Made by a program: the position numbers and the translations under genes. Under the pieces are notes generated by a model that made no database searches, was not told the origin of the DNA, and saw only the letters and a program-made list of their open reading frames with translations. A stretch of 44,791 bases of DNA from Mariniphaga sp. (GTDB lineage Bacteria > Bacteroidota > Bacteroidia > Bacteroidales > Prolixibacteraceae). The stretch lies in contig JAAFHB010000013.1 of the NCBI GenBank assembly GCA_010906965.1, forward strand, positions 1 to 44,791, written 5' to 3'. Below, piece by piece: positions 28,701-36,126 of this stretch; the stretch's first letter is position 1; every line of letters starts with the position of its first letter.

Positions 28701-29764
28701 GGCATGCTGCTGTTGGATTATTGGTGGCAAGAAACGGAGTGGTTGTCTTCGAAAGAGATAAAGGACAACCATCTGCCGTATTGATCGCTCCAATGCCAAT
28801 CAGCAGCTGGACTCATTTTGCAGTTGTTTATGCTAATGACGAACCTTCACTCTATGTTAATGGTAAGTTCATTAAAAAGGGAGCAAAATCTGACAAGTCC
28901 GTGCATCCAACGATAGGAGTAAAGTACAAGGATGAGAACTCGTTTTATTATGAGGGAGACATGAGTTCGCCTCAGTTATTTGCATCGGTTTTTTCGGCGG
29001 ACCAAATCGCACAACTAGTTGAAAAAGGTTTGGAACAGCCGGAAGAGTTCGTTTTTGTTGAACAAAGGAATTCTAAAGTGCCAACATTTCTATTCTGGGA
29101 AAATGGTAAGTATACATTGAACGAAACTTCCGGTAAGAGTTCCACGGTAGTGGTCGCCGGTATTGAAAAACCAATGCTATTGTCAGGCGAATGGTCTGTT
29201 ATGTTCCCGCCAAATTTGGGGGCACCGGAGCGGATTGTCTTGCCAAAATTGATTTCTCTGCATACACATCCCGACAACGGAGTCAAATATTTTTCTGGTA
29301 CCGCTGTTTACGCTAAAAAATTCTCGGTTTCTCCAACAATGGTCAAAGAGAAGAAAAGAGTATATCTGGATTTAGGCCGGATTGCCGTTATTGCCGAAGT
29401 TTCGTTAAACGGAAAAAATATTGGTGTAGTGTGGAAACCTCCTTGCCGCCTGGATATCACTGATTTTGTTAATTCCGGAACCAACGATCTTCAGATAAAA
29501 GTAACCAACCTTTGGCCAAACAGGCTGATCGGCGATGAGCAACTACCTTCAGAAAATGAATATGGAGCTCCGGTTGGAGTGGATGGTATGAATGGGGCAC
29601 CAATCTTGAAATTGCCTGAATGGTATCAGCAAGGTCTCCCGAAACCAGTTGGCGGACGTGTTACCTTCACAACCTGGAAACATTTTAAAAAGGATTCCCC
29701 TTTGTTGGAGTCAGGATTGATAGGACCAGTGATCTTAAGAAATGCTATTGTGGAACCGATATAA
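25751..29764 (+). CDS. Glycoside hydrolase family 106 (alpha-L-rhamnosidase-like) with laminin-G-like insert
   Basis: 1337 residues from ATG 25751, chosen because a twin-arginine signal begins there (MKRRQFLQTTASAG); an upstream in-frame ATG at 25673 would bury it. The N-terminal region SARPFTWWHWMNGNVTKDGI followed by the MARVGVGGFQVF and LGLEFNMHNCMGWSSSGGSW segments is diagnostic of GH106, whose known members remove alpha-L-rhamnose. A beta-sandwich (about 225-330, SAVYAASPSIDGMVLEVSDDG) precedes a second barrel part. A ConA/laminin-G-like domain (about 930-1100, FTISLWVKPETEDLIPALL) follows, and the C-terminus is a galactose-binding-like domain (VSLNGKNIGVVWKPP). The Tat signal suggests folding in the cytoplasm before export. 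It is the main hint that the target glycan contains rhamnose. Confidence 0.92.
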   Translation: MKRRQFLQTTASAGLVTLLTPTGIVHAFRGNPASSLEQSFNLPPASARPFTWWHWMNGNVTKDGITRDLEAMARVGVGGFQVFSVSSGIPKGPADYLSPLWIELMQHAAIESGRLGLEFNMHNCMGWSSSGGSWITPEFSMQQVVWSEAFVEGGKQVNLKLPQPFKKLDYYRDTYVLAFPSFEGESKPWHELVRTITLNGKPINANQLANFDLATTLDARSGNSAQPSYLQFEFDQPFEARSAAVYAASPSIDGMVLEVSDDGKQFRKVAELSNTGNLIETPWIAGFPVVKAKYFRIIVPGDMKIAHVRLLAGARTPDWTKKANYLRRGGVAKQEAMIIEEIDNEGFVINPETVIDLTKKMDESGQLNWDAPAGKWTILRFGHTTTGFTNHPAEGTGLGLECDKYSREAFDFHFSYIMDKLMPSLKPLATKGKLGILVDSYEVNMQNWTKKITAEFEERRGYNFVKFLPAMTGRVVGSADITERFLWDFRRTCADMMADHYQGRFIELCKKNNIISYTEPYNNGPFEEMQAGAKMNINMGEFWMRTSHFYHSLKLASSIQNMNGRQIVGAESFTGQPYYSRWQEYPFAMKAQGDYMFTRGLNRYIFHRYAHQPHPTAVPGMTMGQWGIHFDRTNTWFEQGKTWLEYVARCQFMLQQGIFAGDVICYTGEDAPGEDLSMGALLPELPDGYDFQFANSEILLKRTRIENGRIVLPDGMSFHIMVLPPNKTMTEQMIRRLRDLVSQGMVLVGPKPDHSPSLSNYPNSDKEVKQIAEELWGSSNGTTATERKIGLGRVFTGYSLQEVIIKLAIKPDFEFISHSGDAPINYIHRKIDGNDVYFIANRRRFAENLICTFRVEGKEPEFWNADTGEITPVTLFEADGGRIKLPLQLDPGGSVFIVFRKSASAKQLQSISKDGKTILSTNAFSGEKMELKKQIANNFTISLWVKPETEDLIPALLGQAPASQRPLANFAIYAPAGEKLFGPGHAAVGLLVARNGVVVFERDKGQPSAVLIAPMPISSWTHFAVVYANDEPSLYVNGKFIKKGAKSDKSVHPTIGVKYKDENSFYYEGDMSSPQLFASVFSADQIAQLVEKGLEQPEEFVFVEQRNSKVPTFLFWENGKYTLNETSGKSSTVVVAGIEKPMLLSGEWSVMFPPNLGAPERIVLPKLISLHTHPDNGVKYFSGTAVYAKKFSVSPTMVKEKKRVYLDLGRIAVIAEVSLNGKNIGVVWKPPCRLDITDFVNSGTNDLQIKVTNLWPNRLIGDEQLPSENEYGAPVGVDGMNGAPILKLPEWYQQGLPKPVGGRVTFTTWKHFKKDSPLLESGLIGPVILRNAIVEPI

Positions 29765-29833
29765 TTTTAAGTAAAAGCAAAGAAGATCATTTATCACATC
29801 TTACCCAAGGTTTTTAAAAAGTATTACGACTTA

Positions 29834-30475
29834 ATGATGCTACAAACAAATTTGCTAAAATGCTCTGCTTCTATAATCTGTCTGGCGATAGCAGCTTCAG
29901 GTTTAGCACAGCAAAAAATGGTTAAGAAACCTAACATCATCTTCATCTTTACTGATCAGCAGAGTGCTTCGATGATGAGTTGTACGGGTAACAAATATCT
30001 TCATACTCCTGCTATGGATTATATAGCAGAAAACGGTATTCGTTTTACGCAAGCCTATACATCCAATCCTGTTTGTACACCGGCAAGAATTAGTTTGATG
30101 ACTGGTCGGTTCTGCGGAGCATTTTCTGCTAAAGATGGAAGACAGGCCAGAGGAAATGAAGGTGCAATGACCATTCCGACGATTTCGGACGAAGTTAAGA
30201 CCACAACGATTGCCGCCTATCTGAAAAAGGCAGGATACGATCTTTTTTACGGAGGGAAAAGGCATTTGCCGGCACCTTTAGATCCGGCAATTTTGGGGTT
30301 CAAGATTATTAGCAACAATGAAAGGGATGAATTGGCTGATGAATGCGCAAAATACATTAAAGAGAACCATATAAAACCCTATTATTTAACAGTTTCATTG
30401 ATAAATCCCCATGACATATGTTATATGGCTCTGCGTGACTTTGCAAAAACAGATCAGGAAAAAAATGGGACATGA
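29834..30475 (+). pseudogene. S1 sulfatase, N-terminal half only (deletion junction)
   Basis: 213 residues representing the N-terminal part of a sulfatase: signal peptide (AASGLAQQ), IFIFTDQQSASMMS with the metal-binding Asp41-Gln42 variant, and formylglycine motif C-T-P-A-R with Cys81 (NPVCTPARISLMTGRF). The frame is normal to LINPHDIC, the middle of a sulfatase, then runs about 20 more residues and stops. The second metal site (DNG) and the C-terminal domain are absent. Directly after it, overlapping in another frame, is the C-terminal part of an unrelated GH43-like enzyme. One deletion that removed the sulfatase 3' half and the GH43 5' half explains both. Inactive as a sulfatase. Confidence 0.87.
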
Positions 30476-30881
30476 GGGATGCCTTTTACGCAAAATCCAT
30501 GGGAGGTATGTATTGTTTGGCACTGGTTGGTCAACGCAAAAGGGTCGAAAAGGAAGTTATAACCTCTATTTTGCTACCGCTGATAAGATTACCGGTCCCT
30601 ACAGTGAGAGAAAATTTGTTGGCCGCTTTCTGGGACATGGAACACCCTTTAAGAATAAGGACGGGAAATGGTGGTGTACAGCTTTCTTCAATGCCAATGT
30701 TCTGCCACTCTCAAGAGAAGGAATCCAAACCAGGGATCTTTCACAAACTGCTCAAACAATAAATGAACAAGGTGTCACTCTTGTCCCTCTCGATGTAAAA
30801 ATGATTGATAATGAGTTGGTAATTAGGGAGGTAGATCCGGATTATGCAACACCTGGTCCGGATGAATTACAGAAATTCTAA
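30411..30881 (+). pseudogene. GH43-like glycosidase, C-terminal fragment
   Basis: This frame overlaps the end of the truncated sulfatase. Its first 20 or so codons are the sulfatase segment read out of frame. From about 30470 it becomes recognisable: GCLLRKIHGRYVLFGTGWS, NLYFATADKITGPYSER, FLGHGTPFKNKDGKWWCTAF, then DLSQTAQTINEQGVTLVPLD and DPDYATPGPDELQKF. These are the last blades and tail of a five-bladed propeller glycosidase of the GH43 type (exact family uncertain; related clans share the fold). The N-terminal half with the catalytic base is missing. No signal peptide or plausible start exists, so it is a remnant. Confidence 0.8.
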
Positions 30882-30941
30882 AAGATTTAAAACCAACTTT
30901 ATAATACATACAATACATCTTCATTTAAATAAAACACAAAA

Positions 30942-32564
30942 ATGAAATTAAATAGTTTATTTATTACCGGATTGGCCCTTTTTTCCAGCCAGATTTACGC
31001 CCAGAAAGTTGACTCAAACCGACCTAATATTATCATTTTCATGCTTGATGATATGGGTTATTCTGATTTGGGTTGCTTTGGAAGCGAGATACAGACTCCA
31101 AATATGGATCAGCTTGCCGCAACCGGCGTGCGTTTTACACAAATGCATAATTGCGCACGTTGCTGTCCAACCAGGGCTTCCCTCATGACCGGCCAATATC
31201 CGCATAAAGCAGGAATTAATGGCATGGGTGTAAACCTGAATATGAATTCGGCAACCATCGCCGAAGTCCTGAAAGAAAACGGATACCATACAGGAATGAC
31301 TGGGAAATGGCATTTATCGCAAACCAAGCCTGTTGCCGATCCGAAGGAACAATTACAGTGGCTTGCCCATCGGGCTGATTTCGGACCATTCTCACCTTTG
31401 AAAAATTATCCCAGTAACCGTGGTTTTGAAGAACATTGGGGTGTAATCTGGGGAGTAGTTAATTATTTCGATCCGTTTAGCCTGGTTCACAACGAAACGC
31501 CGATAAAAGAGGTTCCAAAAGATTTTTATATGACCGATTTTATTACCAAAAAATCGATCGATCTAATTGATTCGTACAGCAAAGACAATAAGCCGTTTTT
31601 CCTGTATGTTGCCCACACAGCACCTCACTGGCCGCTGCATGCACTTCCTAAAGATATTGCCAAATATAAAGATACCTACAAAGATGGTTGGGAAGTACTC
31701 CGGAAGAACAGGTATAAACGAATGGTTGCTATGGGAATCATCGACAGCACTACCTACAAATTACCTGAAAATTCTTCAGGCCAAAGTTGGGCAGACTGTG
31801 ACACTAAAGCCTACGAATCAGCTTGCATGTCTGTTCACGCAGCGATGATTGATCACGTTGATCAGGGAATGGGGAAAATTATTGAGAAACTGAAAGAGAC
31901 AGGACAATACGAAAACACAATTATTTTTGTCCTTTCTGATAATGGAGCATCCCCTGAAAGAGGTTATAAGCCTGGCTTTGATCGTCCGGGATTCACGCGC
32001 GATTCAACGATTATCGATAACACTTCTGAGCATCCCGGAGCAGAAACCACTTGGGCCTCCATTGGCCGGGCATGGGCAAGTGCCTCAAATACACCCTTCA
32101 GATTTTGGAAGAAAGAATCTTACGAAGGAGGAAGCGCAACTTCATTCATTGTTCATTGGCCGAAAGGGTTAAAAGGGAAAGAAAACACCATAAATCGCGG
32201 GTTAGCTCATGTCATCGATTTGATGCCAACTTGTATGGAACTTGCTGGAGCAAAATATCCCGCAACAATCAAGGGTGAAAAAACCAATTCGCTCGATGGC
32301 GTTAGTTTGTTGCCGCTTTTAACCGGTAAAAAACAATCCATACACGACACATTATACTGGGAGCATGAAGGTGGTCGTGCCATTCGTGTTGGTGACTGGA
32401 AAATGTCGTCTTTACCTCGCGAGCCATGGCAATTGTTTCATATCAACGAAGATCATACTGAGATCACTGACTTAGCTGCTAAATCTTCTGAAAAGGTTGC
32501 TGAAATGAATAAGGCTTGGACCAAATGGGCATCAAAGATTGGAGTAAAAATCAAAGAGAAATAA
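30942..32564 (+). CDS. S1 sulfatase (CCPTR type), second copy of the type
   Basis: Complete 540-residue sulfatase with signal peptide (SQIYAQ, about residue 21). FMLDDMGYSDLG supplies metal ligands, the formylglycine motif is C-C-P-T-R with Cys74 (HNCARCCPTRASLMTGQYP), and TGKWHLS and LSDNGASPERGY follow. It has the same long insert before SYEGGSATSFIVHWPKG as the 20941 enzyme, so the two belong to one S1_4-like subtype, though they differ clearly in sequence. The tail contains GDWKMSSLP and HINEDHTEITDLA. It appears intact and is followed 15 bp later by the GH5-like gene. Confidence 0.93.
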   Translation: MKLNSLFITGLALFSSQIYAQKVDSNRPNIIIFMLDDMGYSDLGCFGSEIQTPNMDQLAATGVRFTQMHNCARCCPTRASLMTGQYPHKAGINGMGVNLNMNSATIAEVLKENGYHTGMTGKWHLSQTKPVADPKEQLQWLAHRADFGPFSPLKNYPSNRGFEEHWGVIWGVVNYFDPFSLVHNETPIKEVPKDFYMTDFITKKSIDLIDSYSKDNKPFFLYVAHTAPHWPLHALPKDIAKYKDTYKDGWEVLRKNRYKRMVAMGIIDSTTYKLPENSSGQSWADCDTKAYESACMSVHAAMIDHVDQGMGKIIEKLKETGQYENTIIFVLSDNGASPERGYKPGFDRPGFTRDSTIIDNTSEHPGAETTWASIGRAWASASNTPFRFWKKESYEGGSATSFIVHWPKGLKGKENTINRGLAHVIDLMPTCMELAGAKYPATIKGEKTNSLDGVSLLPLLTGKKQSIHDTLYWEHEGGRAIRVGDWKMSSLPREPWQLFHINEDHTEITDLAAKSSEKVAEMNKAWTKWASKIGVKIKEK

Positions 32565-32579
32565 TAAAACCTAAAAAAA

Positions 32580-33668
32580 ATGAAACAAAAAATCTATTTA
32601 ATTCTTGCAGTAGCTATCCTCATTACTGCTTGCCAAAATGCAAAAAATAAGTCTGCAAAAACAGAATCCGTACAAACCAAATGGAGCAGCGAACAAGCCC
32701 AGGCCTGGGCCGACGAAAATGGCTGGTTACGAGGAAGCAATTTTAATCCGAGCACTGCTATCAACCAGCTGGAAACCTGGCAGGCCGAGTCGTTTGACAC
32801 GGCTACCATAAACCGTGAATTGGGTTGGGCTGCAAATATTGGGATGAATGTCATGCGTGTATATTTGCATCATCTGGCATGGGAAATTGATCATGAAGGT
32901 TTTAAGAGCCGGATGGATACTTATCTGACGATTGCCAATAAACACGGAATCAAAACCATTTTCGTATTTTTCGACGATTGCTGGAACCCAACATACACCG
33001 CAGGGAAACAACCCGATCCGAAACCGGGAGTTCACAATTCGGGCTGGGTGCGCGATCCGGGTGACCTTATTTTTCAGGATTCGACACTGATGAATGTGCT
33101 GGAATTGTATGTGAAAGATGTACTGACCACTTTTAAAGACGACGAGCGCATTGCCATCTGGGATTTGTACAACGAACCCGGTAATTCAAAATATGGAAAC
33201 CAATCGATGCCATTGCTAAAAAAGGTGTTCGAATGGGGATGGAAAGTGCGTCCGTCACAACCATTATCGGTTGGTGTCTGGAATCTGGCTTTGTCTGACT
33301 TGAACAAATTTCAGGTTGAAAACTCCGATATCATCACCTATCACAATTACCGGGGGCCGGAAGAACATCAGGCAGCCATTGATACCCTGAAACTGATTGG
33401 TCGCCCACTGGTTTGTACCGAATACATGGCACGCCGCAACAACAGTTTGTTCACCAACATCATGCCTATGCTGAAGGAGCAGAACATTGGCGCCATCAAC
33501 TGGGGTCTGGTTGACGGGAAATCGAATACCAAATATGCCTGGGACGAACCCATTGCCGATGGTTCTGAACCACCACTTTGGTTTCACGAAATATTCAGGA
33601 ATGACGGTACGCCTTACAAACAGGAAGAAGTGGATTTGATTAAAAGTTTAACCGGAAAAGCGGAATAA
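32580..33668 (+). CDS. GH5-like glycoside hydrolase lipoprotein
   Basis: 362-residue (beta/alpha)8 hydrolase of clan GH-A. Lipoprotein signal ILITAC (Cys18). Landmarks: RGSNFNPSTAINQLETWQ at the barrel start, IGMNVMRVYLHHLAWE, KTIFVFFDDCWNPTYTAGKQ, IWDLYNEPGN with the acid/base Glu199, TYHNYRGPEE, and VCTEYMARRNN with the nucleophile Glu281. Proteins of this type are often labelled cellulase or 1,4-beta-xylanase; the label is weak and the substrate unknown. Both catalytic Glu are present and the length is normal. Spacing to neighbours (15 and 26 bp) supports cotranscription with sulfatases. Confidence 0.9.
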   Translation: MKQKIYLILAVAILITACQNAKNKSAKTESVQTKWSSEQAQAWADENGWLRGSNFNPSTAINQLETWQAESFDTATINRELGWAANIGMNVMRVYLHHLAWEIDHEGFKSRMDTYLTIANKHGIKTIFVFFDDCWNPTYTAGKQPDPKPGVHNSGWVRDPGDLIFQDSTLMNVLELYVKDVLTTFKDDERIAIWDLYNEPGNSKYGNQSMPLLKKVFEWGWKVRPSQPLSVGVWNLALSDLNKFQVENSDIITYHNYRGPEEHQAAIDTLKLIGRPLVCTEYMARRNNSLFTNIMPMLKEQNIGAINWGLVDGKSNTKYAWDEPIADGSEPPLWFHEIFRNDGTPYKQEEVDLIKSLTGKAE

Positions 33669-33694
33669 ACTTTTTAATTTTAGAATTTGTCAGT

Positions 33695-35251
33695 ATGGAA
33701 AAGAGAACATTTTTTACAGCTTTCGGCAGCATTGCAATTTCAATGTTGTCGGTTGTGTCGTGTACCAATGCCGGGAATAATTCCAGCGCAGCGATAAAAC
33801 CGAATATCGTAATTATTTATGCCGATGATTTGGGCTACGGCGATGTAGGCGCTTATGGCGCTACCCGGCTGAAAACGCCCAACCTTGATATGCTGGCCAA
33901 TGGGGGCGTTCGGTTTACCAATGGTTATGCTACATCGGCCACCTGTACACCCAGCCGGTATGCACTGCTGACAGGCCAATATCCCTGGAGGAACGAGGAT
34001 GCAAAAATATTACCCGGTTCAGCGCCTTTGATCATTGATACCGCGCAGATGACCCTACCTAAAATGTTAAAGGAAAAGGGATATTACACAGGTGTTGTTG
34101 GTAAATGGCATCTTGGTTTGGGTACTGGTATCGTTGACTGGAACCAGCGAGTTTCTCCCGGGCCAAACGAAGTTGGGTTTGACTATGCTTATATTATGGC
34201 TGCAACCCAGGACAGAACGCCAACGGTTTTTCTGGAAAATGGACTGGTTGAAGGCCTGGAAAAGGATGATCCTCTTTTTGTGGATTATGAAAAGAATTTC
34301 GAAGGTGAACCGACCGGACTGGATAACGCGGAATTGTGCACCATGAAATGGCATCACGGACACAACAATTCCATTCACAACGGAATACCCCGCATCGGCT
34401 TTCAAAAGGGTGGAAAATCGGCCTTGTGGGTTGATGAGGATATGGCTGACGATTTCCTTGGGAAAGCGCAACGGTATATTCAGGAAAACAAAACCAAACC
34501 GTTCTTTCTTTATTATGCTTTACAGCAACCTCATTTTCCCCGCACGCCAAATCAACGTTTTGTCGGATCTTCGGGAATGGGGCCACGCGGTGATGCCATC
34601 GTGGAAGCGGACTGGTGCGTGGGCGAATTGATAAAAACGCTCGAAACAGAGGGGCTGCTTGAAAATACCCTGATTATTTTTTCGAGCGATAACGGGCCTG
34701 TATTGAATGACGGCTATTACGACGATGCTGTTGAAAAATTGGGCGACCATAAACCTGCCGGACCGCTTAGAGGTGGAAAATACAGCTTGTTCGAAGCGGG
34801 AACACGGGTTCCATTCATGGCTTATTGGAAAGGGAAAATCGAACCAATGGTTTCGGATGCGATTTTTTCTCACGTAGATTTGTTTTCATCTCTGGCTAAA
34901 TTGGCAGGCAGCGAAACACGGGGGCCCGACAGCCAGGAATTGTTGGAAGTATTGATGGGTACAAGTCAGCAAGGTCGAGAGGAACTAATCCTTGAGGCCA
35001 CTTCCAGAACGGCTTTGCGCAAAGGCGATTGGGTAATGATTCCGCCCTACAAAGGGCCAGCATTACAAACTCAGGTAAATATTGAACTGGGAAATTCAAA
35101 GGAATTTCAATTGTATAACCTGAAAGAAGACTTTGGTCAACAGAACAATCTGGCAAAATCGGAGCCTGAAAAACTTCAGGAGATGATAAAAACCTTTGAA
35201 AATATCCGTGGGACAAAATTTGAGGAAATTGAACAATTAGAGCTAAAATAA
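33695..35251 (+). CDS. S1 sulfatase lipoprotein, intact paralogue of the gene at window start
   Basis: 518-residue sulfatase with lipoprotein signal (LSVVSC, Cys23). YADDLGYGDVGAYG gives the first metal ligands, formylglycine motif C-T-P-S-R with Cys84 (TSATCTPSRYALLTGQYPWR), VVGKWHLGLG the catalytic Lys/His, and SSDNGPVLNDGYYDDA the second metal site. The KWHHGHNNSIHNGIPRIG insert resembles sulfatases of the S1_15-like group that act on 6-O-sulfated galactose-type sugars; this is a resemblance, not an assignment. Aligns throughout with the partial gene at 1-624. Intact. The next gene starts 2 bp after its stop. Confidence 0.92.
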   Translation: MEKRTFFTAFGSIAISMLSVVSCTNAGNNSSAAIKPNIVIIYADDLGYGDVGAYGATRLKTPNLDMLANGGVRFTNGYATSATCTPSRYALLTGQYPWRNEDAKILPGSAPLIIDTAQMTLPKMLKEKGYYTGVVGKWHLGLGTGIVDWNQRVSPGPNEVGFDYAYIMAATQDRTPTVFLENGLVEGLEKDDPLFVDYEKNFEGEPTGLDNAELCTMKWHHGHNNSIHNGIPRIGFQKGGKSALWVDEDMADDFLGKAQRYIQENKTKPFFLYYALQQPHFPRTPNQRFVGSSGMGPRGDAIVEADWCVGELIKTLETEGLLENTLIIFSSDNGPVLNDGYYDDAVEKLGDHKPAGPLRGGKYSLFEAGTRVPFMAYWKGKIEPMVSDAIFSHVDLFSSLAKLAGSETRGPDSQELLEVLMGTSQQGREELILEATSRTALRKGDWVMIPPYKGPALQTQVNIELGNSKEFQLYNLKEDFGQQNNLAKSEPEKLQEMIKTFENIRGTKFEEIEQLELK

Positions 35252-35253
35252 AT

Positions 35254-36126
35254 ATGAACGCTATCAGTCGGGTATCCGTTTTGGCAAGCGTTGGGCTTTT
35301 GCCAATTTTCTTGCTTTCGGCAAACACAGCGGAGAAAAAACCAAATGTACTTTTCATCCTGGCCGATGATTTTGGCTATAATGACTTGAGTTGTATGGGA
35401 AGTAAATATTACGAAACGCCAAACATCGATCAGATTGCCCAAAAAGGTATGGTTTTCACCAACAGGTACGCTGCTTGCCAGGTTTGCAGTCCCTCACGCG
35501 CCAGTATTTTGACCGGGAAATTTCCGGCAAGGCACGGGATTACAGACTGGATAGGAGCCGCTTCTGGAGAAAAATGGAGAAGCGCAAAACGGTTCAGTCA
35601 ATTATTGCCTCCTGAATATGTCCACAGTTTGCCTTCAGAATATATCACTTTGCCCGAAGCGTTGAAAGCGGCTGGCTATAAAACTTTTTTTGCCGGGAAA
35701 TGGCATCTGGGCGAAAAGGGATCCTGGCCTGAAGATCATGGATTCGATATTAACATCGGCGACTGGGATGCTGGAAGTCCCAAAGGCGGGTATTTCTCTC
35801 CTTACGAAAATCCGATACTTATGGATGGCAAGGATGGCGAAAACCTTTCGATGCGCCTTGCACAGGAAACGGTAAAATTTCTAAAAGAAAATAATCCGGA
35901 ACAAACCGGGAAACCAGTATTGCATACCTGTCGTTTTATGCAGTTCATGGCCCCATTGAAACTACTCAGGAAAAATGGAGCAAATACCGTCAAAAGGCTG
36001 AAAATTCAGGCATTGCGCCATCCGGATTTAAGATGGGGCATTTCCTTCCAATCCGTCAGGTTCAGGACAATCCGGTTTATGCCGGACTGGTTGAACAGAT
36101 GGACGATGCGGTTGGAATGGTACTGA
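35254..36126 (+). pseudogene. S1 sulfatase, N-terminal part, frameshifted
   Basis: N-terminal half of a close paralogue of the 1034 sulfatase (shared DLSCMGSKYYETPNIDQIAQ). Signal peptide about 1-24, FILADDFGYND, and formylglycine motif C-S-P-S-R with Cys78, i.e. cysteine where the 1034 copy has serine. The frame is good to LKENNPEQTGKP, then degrades at 35919-35922. Reading from 35922 in the next frame restores AYLSFYAVHGPIETTQ, so about one base is missing in the CCAGTATTGCATAC stretch. The residues after that point to the stop at 36126 are not meaningful. The remainder continues in the frame of the following entry. The loss sits in a T run, so a read error is possible. Confidence 0.88.
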
